A stretch of 12,756 bases of DNA from Flavobacteriales bacterium UBA2040 (lineage in GTDB: Bacteria; Bacteroidota; Bacteroidia; Flavobacteriales_D; Crocinitomicaceae): positions 3,614 to 16,369 of the forward strand of contig DDBE01000124.1 of NCBI GenBank assembly GCA_002332715.1, read 5' to 3'. Position 1 is the first letter of the stretch. The number at the start of each line of letters is the position of its first letter. The translations under genes and the position numbers were made by a program. The notes under the pieces were generated by a model that did no database searches, was not told where the DNA came from, and was given only the letters and a program-made list of their open reading frames with translations. Shown here one piece after another: positions 6,591-12,756 of the stretch.

Positions 6591-8867
6591 ATGAAAAACA
6601 TCTTTTTCGCATTGACTATTTTGTTTGGTAGTCAAATTGCTTCTTCCCAAAACTTCTACGATGAAGCAACCATTCAAGACATTCAAATCACCTTTTCTCA
6701 AAGTAATTGGGACCAACTTTTGGATCAAGCGTATTCAAGCACAGGTGATTACATCATGGCACAAAGTGTGAGCATAAATGGAACTGTTTATGACAGTGTA
6801 GGTGTGAAATACAAAGGAAATAGTACGTACAGCTCAAACCAAGTAAAAAACCCTTTTCACATTGAATTAGATACCTATAAAGAACAAGATTATCAGGGCT
6901 ACAAAGACATTAAATTGAGCAACGTCAAAAACGATCCTTCTTTTGTTCGTGAAGTATTGTCCTATAAAATTGGCCGTCAATACATGGATGCTTCGCTCTC
7001 AAATTATGCGAATGTTTCGGTAAACGGAACTTTGATTGGTTTGTATGTGAATTCTGAATCCGTTTCAAAAGTTTTTCTGAAAGACCGTTTCGATAGTAAG
7101 AACAACACTTTTGTAAAATGCAATCCAATTGCAGGTGCAGGGCCACAAAGTGGATCCGTTTTACCGTACTTACTTTATTTAGGAACTGATAGTACAACGT
7201 ATTATCCTCGATATGAAATGAAATCGGATTATGGTTGGCAAGAATTGATTGACCTTACAGACACCTTGAACAATACAACGGTATCTATCGACGAAATCTT
7301 AGACGTAGATCGCGCTTTGTGGATGTTAGCATTTGATAATGTACTGGTAAATCTAGACAGTTATATCGGTGCTTTTGCACAAAATTATTACCTGTACCGC
7401 GACGATTTCGATAAGTTCATTCCTATAATTTGGGATTTGAATGAATCATTTGGAAAGTTTTCTTCAACAGGAACCGGAAACTTAAACAGTACAGCTCAAA
7501 AACAACAAATGAGTCACCTTTTGAATAGCACAAGCTCCACCTATCCATTAATTTCGAAACTTCTCGCAAACGCACAATATAAGCGTATGTATTTGGCTCA
7601 TATCAAAACGATGTTATTGGAAAATTTCGCAAATAATCAATATTTTACTTGGGGACAAACAATGCAAACTACGATTGATGCAGCGGTTCAAGCCGATGGG
7701 AACAAATTTTACACTTATGCCAATTTCACATCAAATTTGACTACGGATATAGGCGGTGGTCCTGGTCCCGGTGGTCAATCAACTCCAGGGATTACGAACC
7801 TCATGAACGGACGATCGACTTATCTTTTGGGACTAAGTGATTTTACACAAACTGAACCAACAATTGCAAACATTAGCGTTTCAAATACAACACCAACTTT
7901 GAATGATGTATTAAATTTTACAGCGACTATTACAGATGAAAATGCGGTGTATTTCGGTTATAGAACCGCCAATTACTTACCTTTTGTTCGCATTCATATG
8001 TTTGATGACGGAGCCCATAATGACGGCGCTGCTGGCGACGGAGTATACGGTGTTAGTGCAACAATGTCGACTACATTTTTACAATACTACATTTATGCTG
8101 AAAATTCAGGGATTGGGAAGTTTTCGCCGGTGCGTGCAGAACATGAATATTATACAATAGAAATCACGCCTCCACCAGCTGGAAATATTGTTATTAATGA
8201 ACTTTTGGCATCGAATGATATAACACAAGCTGATCAAGATGGTGAGTTTGACGATTGGATTGAACTTTACAACAACACAAATTCAGCGATTGATATTTCA
8301 GGTTATTTTCTATCCGATGACCCAACTGATTTGACAATATTTCAATTTCCTTTGGGAGCTTCAATTGCAGCTAATGGATACTTGATTGTATGGGCCGATG
8401 GTGATTTGACTCAAACAGGTTTACATGCCGATTTCAAATTGTCTGCTTCGGGCGAAACTTTGTTTTTGAGTGATGCTGGAAATACTATTGTAGATCAAAT
8501 AACGTTCGGTGTTCAAACAGCTGATATTTCTTATGGAAGATATGTGAATGGCATGGGTGGGTTCATTTCTATGCCTGCAACGTTCTCATCTCAAAACACC
8601 AACGTTTTAACTCTTGAGGATAACTTAAATGAAGCGATGAAAATCATTGTTTACCCAAACCCTTCGTCTGGAATTTTCACCTATGAAATTAGTGATGCGA
8701 ACACAGATCTTTCCATGATGGTATTTGATATGATGGGAAATCAGTTGCTTACTTTGGAGAATAATACTTCAGGAACGATTGATTTATCGGATTTTTCAAA
8801 TGGAATATACATGGTGAGAATTCAGTCAGATTCAGCAGACAAAATATTGCGATTGGTGAAGAACTAG
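6591..8867 (+). CDS. Secreted CotH-family putative protein kinase with lamin-tail and T9SS sorting domains
   Basis: A 758-residue exported modular protein. Residues 1-19 form a signal peptide (cleavage likely before QNFYDE). Residues about 25-400 match CotH, an atypical kinase fold first studied in Bacillus spores: GVKYKGNSTY and KNPFHIELDTYKEQDYQGYK lie in the nucleotide-binding half. D256 in NLDSY is the candidate catalytic residue and W281-D282-L283-N284 the metal-binding segment, where the second acidic residue of WDxD is asparagine. A glycine/proline-rich linker (about 387-396) leads to a beta-sandwich region (about 415-525). A lamin-tail domain follows (about 530-655; NIVINELLASND, DDWIELYNNTNSAIDISGY). 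The last ~73 residues (YPNPSSGIFTYEI at 688 to KILRLVKN) are a type A sorting domain for type IX secretion. Surface display or release is therefore expected. Substrate and activity are unknown. It is a single-gene unit. Confidence 0.9.
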   Translation: MKNIFFALTILFGSQIASSQNFYDEATIQDIQITFSQSNWDQLLDQAYSSTGDYIMAQSVSINGTVYDSVGVKYKGNSTYSSNQVKNPFHIELDTYKEQDYQGYKDIKLSNVKNDPSFVREVLSYKIGRQYMDASLSNYANVSVNGTLIGLYVNSESVSKVFLKDRFDSKNNTFVKCNPIAGAGPQSGSVLPYLLYLGTDSTTYYPRYEMKSDYGWQELIDLTDTLNNTTVSIDEILDVDRALWMLAFDNVLVNLDSYIGAFAQNYYLYRDDFDKFIPIIWDLNESFGKFSSTGTGNLNSTAQKQQMSHLLNSTSSTYPLISKLLANAQYKRMYLAHIKTMLLENFANNQYFTWGQTMQTTIDAAVQADGNKFYTYANFTSNLTTDIGGGPGPGGQSTPGITNLMNGRSTYLLGLSDFTQTEPTIANISVSNTTPTLNDVLNFTATITDENAVYFGYRTANYLPFVRIHMFDDGAHNDGAAGDGVYGVSATMSTTFLQYYIYAENSGIGKFSPVRAEHEYYTIEITPPPAGNIVINELLASNDITQADQDGEFDDWIELYNNTNSAIDISGYFLSDDPTDLTIFQFPLGASIAANGYLIVWADGDLTQTGLHADFKLSASGETLFLSDAGNTIVDQITFGVQTADISYGRYVNGMGGFISMPATFSSQNTNVLTLEDNLNEAMKIIVYPNPSSGIFTYEISDANTDLSMMVFDMMGNQLLTLENNTSGTIDLSDFSNGIYMVRIQSDSADKILRLVKN

Positions 8868-8951
8868 GAAGATGTAAATTCAACTAAAAACGGCTGTATT
8901 TTTTTGGTACGGCGATTTTTTGCTTGACTAAAAACTTGAATTTTAATTCAA
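8868..8951. other. Convergent intergenic gap with a short palindrome
   Basis: The 75-base gap between the convergent CotH and acyltransferase genes has two copies of ACGGC followed within a few bases by a run of T (around 8890-8922). At its right end TTGAATT-TT-AATTCAA (8936-8951) forms a perfect 7-bp palindrome overlapping the acyltransferase stop codon. Low G/C makes a strong hairpin unlikely; it may help end transcription in either direction, but this is unproven. Confidence 0.25.
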
Positions 8952-10271
8952 AACATTCAATTCTGACCCCTCAATTTCCTTTCTCAAAGCCGTTCTTTCA
9001 GTGGACAAGTCCTTCAAATATTTCAACTTAATCTCGCCTTTTCGTTTCCAAGTAATCAATGCGCCATTGAACAAAAGCATTGCCAAAAAGAAAACACCGA
9101 TCAAACTATAATATAAAATTGCCAACCACCAACTAGGGTAAACGAAAGAATAAAACAAAAAGATAAAAGGAATATTTATCAATCCCATACCTATCGTTCC
9201 CAAAAGTAATTTTACAGATCCATAAAACACCTCTCTCTTGAATGATTTTTCAACGAAGTTTTTGACAATTTTATAAATCGGCCAACAATGAATCAACCCT
9301 AAAACAGCGAGTGGTGAAAGCAGAATCATTTTCAAAAGCTCGTTTAAACGACTGAATTTACCTTTCAATTGAAATTCTATTAAATCACGATCTTCGATCT
9401 TTTTTGCCTTCAATTTGGCGTTGTAGTTCGTCAAACGCTCACGAAGATTGGCAAACTCACCACTAATTTTATCGGGATTCGCATTAAAGTAGTGTGCTAA
9501 TTTCTGCGAATTTCTCCACCGATTTTTCAATGGAACCGAACGATCGCCTGACGTAGGGTGCATTCCTTGACGCGTAATCTGTTGAACCATTTCGTGAAAA
9601 GGAGCGTCCGCAGCAATTTGAACATGTGTAATCTGCTCTTGAATGCGTTTTTCAATGTCTTTGGTCAAATCCGTTATCACCTTGTTCGGATTCGCTTCAT
9701 ACTCTGCGCGATAATCATTGAGACATATTTTATCTGAAGAAGAAACCAAACAATCGCTGCGCATAAGGCTGGGTTCTGTATAATTTACACCAACCCCAGC
9801 GATATAAATTTTCTTTTTCCAATTGTATTTTTCGAGAGCGTGAAATCCAATTCGAACGGCACCTTTTTTAAGTGGTTTCAATCGACGAATGAAAATATCG
9901 TCAGTAAACCCCTCGCCGAACACCAATAAATTACGATTGTAGTTCAAGATTTTTGCACAAGTATCAAATACTTGTTCGTTTTTCGTTCTGGTATCAAGAC
10001 CGTCATGTTCACGAAATATAGGCAGCATATGCGACGCCCAAAGAATTGGTTTCACCAAGGTGGTAAATACATCCGACCGAGTCATGAAAAAGACAATAGG
10101 TCTCTGAATTGCGGCCACTATCAAAGGATCCATAAAGGAAGCACAATGATTAGAAACATAGATTGTCCGTCCAAAAAATTCTTTTGGACTGTTGTGAGTC
10201 CTCACTTTTCGGAAATATACCCAAAATGAATATTTTAAAACGAAGAACAATATAAAATAGAGAAAGCGCAT
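8943..10271 (-). CDS. PlsC-like lysophospholipid/glycerol-phosphate acyltransferase family protein
   Basis: The 442-residue protein starts with a membrane anchor (MRFLYFILFFVLKYSFWVYF) followed by an acyltransferase domain. The catalytic histidine lies in SNHCASFMDP (H42, D48), giving H-x5-D spacing rather than the usual H-x4-D. The glycerol-phosphate binding motif reads FGEG (118-121) instead of FPEG, followed by LKPLKKGAVRIGF. A charged middle region leads to two or three C-terminal membrane helices (about 315-335 and 355-408). Such enzymes transfer acyl chains to glycerol phosphate or lysophospholipids; the precise acceptor is not clear. The length and C-terminal helices separate it from the ~250-residue PlsC. 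The frame opens at a TTG at 10313, but the ATG at 10271 is preferred because a perfect -7 element lies between the two. Its stop is 75 bases from the convergent CotH gene. Confidence 0.82.
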   Translation of the reverse strand: MRFLYFILFFVLKYSFWVYFRKVRTHNSPKEFFGRTIYVSNHCASFMDPLIVAAIQRPIVFFMTRSDVFTTLVKPILWASHMLPIFREHDGLDTRTKNEQVFDTCAKILNYNRNLLVFGEGFTDDIFIRRLKPLKKGAVRIGFHALEKYNWKKKIYIAGVGVNYTEPSLMRSDCLVSSSDKICLNDYRAEYEANPNKVITDLTKDIEKRIQEQITHVQIAADAPFHEMVQQITRQGMHPTSGDRSVPLKNRWRNSQKLAHYFNANPDKISGEFANLRERLTNYNAKLKAKKIEDRDLIEFQLKGKFSRLNELLKMILLSPLAVLGLIHCWPIYKIVKNFVEKSFKREVFYGSVKLLLGTIGMGLINIPFIFLFYSFVYPSWWLAILYYSLIGVFFLAMLLFNGALITWKRKGEIKLKYLKDLSTERTALRKEIEGSELNVLN

Positions 10272-10291
10272 AATGAGCAGACAGTTTGAGA

Positions 10292-10299
10292 CAAAAATA
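10292..10299 (-). promoter_or_regulatory. Predicted -7 element of the acyltransferase gene
   Basis: The minus strand reads TATTTTTG (10299 down to 10292), an exact match to TAnnTTTG, 20 bases before the ATG at 10271. It lies downstream of the alternative TTG start at 10313, supporting the shorter protein. No clear -33 element was found. Confidence 0.45.
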
Positions 10300-10400
10300 A
10301 TGATTTCGCTCAATGATAGTTAACGAATTCGATAATGTATGTGTACATAGTCATGGTTAAAACTTTTGAACGGGACTATTCAATGTAAAAAGATTGTATT

Positions 10401-10408
10401 TACCTTCG
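10401..10408 (+). promoter_or_regulatory. Possible -7 element of ddl
   Basis: TACCTTCG has one mismatch to TAnnTTTG and lies 19 bases before the ddl ATG, the same position as in other genes here. No clear -33 element was found. It shares a 156-base divergent gap with the acyltransferase promoter. Confidence 0.35.
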
Positions 10409-10427
10409 TACAAAAAATTTATTATTA

Positions 10428-11393
10428 ATGAAAAGAATTGGAATTTTTTGTGGTGGTTTTTCGTCCGAATTTGATATTTCGATATCGAGCGCAAAAGCTA
10501 TTTTAGCCAGCATACCTAAAATCTATGATGCCTTTTTGATTGTAGTGCGAAGAGGAGATTGGCGAGTGGTTTACAAAAATGAGGAATGTCCACTGGATTT
10601 AAACGACGTCACTTTTGCCTACAATGGCGAGAAATTGGATCTGGACTACGGATTAGTATACATACACGGAAATCCTGGTGAGAATGGAAAAATTCAAGCC
10701 TTTCTAGAAATGAAACAAATTCCATGTATCAATTCTGGAGCTTTGGCCTCAGAACTTTCTTTCGATAAATGGTTTTGTAATCAGTTCCTTCGCGGATTTA
10801 ATGTTCCTGTCGCAAAAGCAGTTTTGCTACACGCACATAAAATAGTATCTGCCGAAAAAATTGTCGAAAAATTAGGATTGCCGGTTTTTGTTAAACCTTC
10901 CGATAGTGGTTCTAGTTTTGGAATAACGAAAGTGAAAACCTTAGAAGAACTTCCACAGGCCATTGATGCTGCTTTTCAGGAAGGAGAAACCGTTGTCGTT
11001 GAATCCAATTTAAGCGGCACCGAAGTTACTTGTGCGGCATACCGAGGCGATGGTGGCGTAAAAGCATTGCCCGTTACAGAAATAGTTGCAGAAGGTGAAT
11101 TCTTTGATTATCGAGCGAAATACGAAGGGAAATCACAAGAGATCACGCCTGCGCGAATTTCAGAAGACATGACCAAAAAAGTGCAGGACTTAACAATTTC
11201 AATTTATAAAATATTGAGATTGCGTTCCGTCGCTCGTGTCGATTTTATGATTGTCAACAATATTCCACATGTCATAGAAGTGAATACAACACCTGGTTTT
11301 TCTCCAGCATCACTCGTGCCTCAAATGATCAAAGTTCAAGGAATTACAAACGAAGATTTTTGGTCAGAAATTATTGCAATCGAAACGGCTTAA
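10428..11393 (+). CDS. ddl: D-alanine--D-alanine ligase
   Basis: Ddl joins two D-alanines using ATP to make the terminal dipeptide of peptidoglycan precursors, in the cytoplasm. The 321-residue ATP-grasp protein shows the N-terminal CGGFSSEFDISISS (8-21; E14 corresponds to the substrate-binding Glu of DdlB) and HGNPGENGKIQ (80-90). The ATP-binding strand FVKPSDSGSSFGITKV (154-169) and the mobile loop FDYRAKY with Y232 follow. The catalytic/metal segment comprises SVARVDFM (267-274; R270, D272), IEVNTTPGFSPASLVPQ (283-299) with E284 and N286, and S295. Tyr in the mobile loop is the residue that specifies D-Ala (rather than D-Lac) in this family. It is slightly longer than E. coli DdlB. The gene stands alone, not in a mur/fts cluster, and its stop overlaps that of the convergent dacB-like gene. 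Confidence 0.96.
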   Translation: MKRIGIFCGGFSSEFDISISSAKAILASIPKIYDAFLIVVRRGDWRVVYKNEECPLDLNDVTFAYNGEKLDLDYGLVYIHGNPGENGKIQAFLEMKQIPCINSGALASELSFDKWFCNQFLRGFNVPVAKAVLLHAHKIVSAEKIVEKLGLPVFVKPSDSGSSFGITKVKTLEELPQAIDAAFQEGETVVVESNLSGTEVTCAAYRGDGGVKALPVTEIVAEGEFFDYRAKYEGKSQEITPARISEDMTKKVQDLTISIYKILRLRSVARVDFMIVNNIPHVIEVNTTPGFSPASLVPQMIKVQGITNEDFWSEIIAIETA

Positions 11394-12756
11394 TAGTTCG
11401 CCATCGCATTGAATATTTTTTCCATTTGATCAACCGTTGCTGAGTTAGAACAATCGTAATTGTTTACGGTCATCGAGAAACACAATTCTTTTCCGCTTTT
11501 CGATTTCACATATCCGGCGTAGGATTTTATGCGATTCATTGTGCCGCTCTTTGCAAAAACTCGTCCGTCAGCGGTTTGACCTTTACACACATTGCGAAGT
11601 GTTCCAGATTGACCAGCCGTTGGCAAAGTCGATTTAAAAACTGCATATTTTTCACTTCCCGCCATGTATTTAAGCAATAAGGTAAACTGGTTGCTGCTAA
11701 TCGCATTCGTGCGCGACAATCCGCTACCATCGTGCAAATGCAAGTGTTTCAAACCCAATTTCCCTTTCCAGTAATCCATGATAAAATCCAAGCCATATGC
11801 CGTAGATCCTTCGCCTTTTTTCTCATAACCAATCAGACATACCAATTGTTCTGCGAAAATATTTACGCTTTGCATGTTGGTGTGAAAAGCTATTTCTTCT
11901 ATTGTTTTTCCTTCCCAAGATTTGATTAATGTCATGGACGCGTAAGATTTTTGGTCGGTATTCGTCATCCATAAATTGCGCGCGTAATCGTATCCATCGG
12001 AAACTTTAATTCCGTTCGTTATTATTGCATCGTACAGTTTTTTGGAGAGGAGTTTTTCTGGATCAGGCACAGTGCCCTTAACCATGAATGAACTTCGATT
12101 ATACGGCAAACTTCCAGAGGAATACAAATCGAGTGAATACGGCGCGCCATAGATCAAACTATTGTCACCACTCACATTTTGACCTTTAATATTGTTTAAG
12201 AGACGAAGTCCTTCTATTTCAGGAACGGTCCGGATTAGTGTAGAAGTTTTACCAACACTCGATGTTTTGAAATAGTATTGTAAAATATTGTCGTTGATGA
12301 TAACCGCCGAAGGTCCAGCGCCATAATAATTTCCCATATCGCCCCATGTCCAACCTTCCGGACAACCTTGGTAACCGAATGCAGAACCGTCCACAATGAT
12401 CTTCCCAGTAATTTCTTTGATCCCAGACAGTTTCATGTCTTGTATCCAACTGTTCAAATACTGATCTTCGGCACCCTCATCATAGAAATATTTACTACCC
12501 AAAGTCGGATCTCCTAATGCACGTAGATACAGGTTTCCTTCAAGCACTCCGCTTGTATTTATTTTCCCATCTGTATATAATTCTGTTTTTGGTGTGTATT
12601 TTTCTCCCAAAATTTCGAAGGCAGAAGCAGTAGAAAAAAGTTTTGCAATACTTGCAGGTGGTAAGGCTAAATCTCTGTTATGCGAAGCGATTATAGAACC
12701 ATCGGCCAAATCTCGAACAGTAATGGTCACACCTGCATTTTTAAATGCCCAATAGT
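11390..12756 (-). CDS. dacB: PBP4/DacB-type D-Ala-D-Ala carboxypeptidase, 5' end beyond right edge
   Basis: Low-molecular-mass penicillin-binding proteins of class C remove the terminal D-alanine of peptidoglycan stem peptides and often cleave cross-links, in the periplasm. The frame is open from the stop at 11390 to the right edge, about 455 codons visible. The GTG at 12730 could serve as a start, but the frame continues upstream with YWAFKNAG followed by strands typical of the family, so the real start and signal peptide lie outside. The SxxK motif is SIAK in PPASIAKLF (serine codon 12650-12652). The second motif is SVN in MQSVNIFAEQL, and the third is KSGT (11540-11551) instead of KTG. The stretch between SxxK and SVN is long, as in PBP4 with its inserted domains. 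It converges on ddl, whose product makes the bond this enzyme cleaves. Confidence 0.93.
   Translation of the reverse strand, partial: YWAFKNAGVTITVRDLADGSIIASHNRDLALPPASIAKLFSTASAFEILGEKYTPKTELYTDGKINTSGVLEGNLYLRALGDPTLGSKYFYDEGAEDQYLNSWIQDMKLSGIKEITGKIIVDGSAFGYQGCPEGWTWGDMGNYYGAGPSAVIINDNILQYYFKTSSVGKTSTLIRTVPEIEGLRLLNNIKGQNVSGDNSLIYGAPYSLDLYSSGSLPYNRSSFMVKGTVPDPEKLLSKKLYDAIITNGIKVSDGYDYARNLWMTNTDQKSYASMTLIKSWEGKTIEEIAFHTNMQSVNIFAEQLVCLIGYEKKGEGSTAYGLDFIMDYWKGKLGLKHLHLHDGSGLSRTNAISSNQFTLLLKYMAGSEKYAVFKSTLPTAGQSGTLRNVCKGQTADGRVFAKSGTMNRIKSYAGYVKSKSGKELCFSMTVNNYDCSNSATVDQMEKIFNAMANY

Noticed and set aside
7751..7785. Glycine/proline-rich stretch in the CotH gene as a possible tandem repeat
   Set aside because: It encodes only about ten residues without a regular unit and is best read as an interdomain linker.
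6443..8937. 12-base direct repeat GACTAAAAACTT at 6443-6454 and 8926-8937, flanking the CotH gene
   Set aside because: It resembles an insertion footprint, but 12-base matches are expected by chance in an A/T-rich window this size, and there is no transposase or terminal inverted repeat.
10272..10313. TTG start adding 14 residues to the acyltransferase
   Set aside because: The predicted -7 element lies within this stretch, and the ATG at 10271 gives a normal membrane-anchor N-terminus.

Overview
The window looks like the chromosome of a Bacteroidota bacterium, most likely in the Flavobacteriales. The evidence is low GC, A/T-rich leaders without Shine-Dalgarno sequences, promoter -7 elements of the TAnnTTTG type seen in this phylum, a type IX secretion C-terminal sorting domain, and a carotenoid gene paired with an ECF sigma factor. 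A Crocinitomicaceae/Fluviicola-like source is possible, but that is only an impression. No rRNA, tRNA, CRISPR array, insertion sequence or phage gene was seen.

Layout. Positions 1-1973 (minus strand): an ECF sigma factor followed 8 bases later by a CrtI-type phytoene desaturase that runs off the left edge. The upstream region (1974-2099) holds a promoter overlapped by a perfect 16-bp inverted repeat, a good operator candidate. Positions 2100-3239 (minus): purK. Divergent from it is a tight plus-strand operon (3351-6419): a fused hypoxanthine phosphoribosyltransferase-adenylate kinase, the Obg GTPase, a PAP2 phosphatase and a CrcB/Fluc fluoride channel. The last three are joined by zero or negative spacing. 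Positions 6591-8867 (plus): a secreted CotH-family putative protein kinase with a lamin-tail domain and a T9SS sorting tail. Positions 8943-10271 (minus): a membrane acyltransferase with unusual motif spacing. Positions 10428-11393 (plus): D-Ala-D-Ala ligase, meeting head-on a PBP4/DacB-type D-Ala-D-Ala carboxypeptidase (11390-12756, minus) that runs off the right edge.

How the genes fit together. PurK and the Hpt-Adk fusion both serve purine nucleotide metabolism and share one 111-bp divergent promoter region. Ddl makes the D-Ala-D-Ala dipeptide that the DacB-type enzyme removes from peptidoglycan, and the PAP2 protein could recycle the lipid carrier used in wall synthesis. The sigma factor probably controls carotenoid genes, including its partner crtI.

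Most of the window is ordinary core genome. The most interesting points are the operator-like dyad of the sigma/crtI promoter, the Hpt-Adk fusion with a potential internal start, the exported CotH/lamin-tail protein, and the HX5D/FGEG acyltransferase. No clearly undescribed multi-gene system was found.
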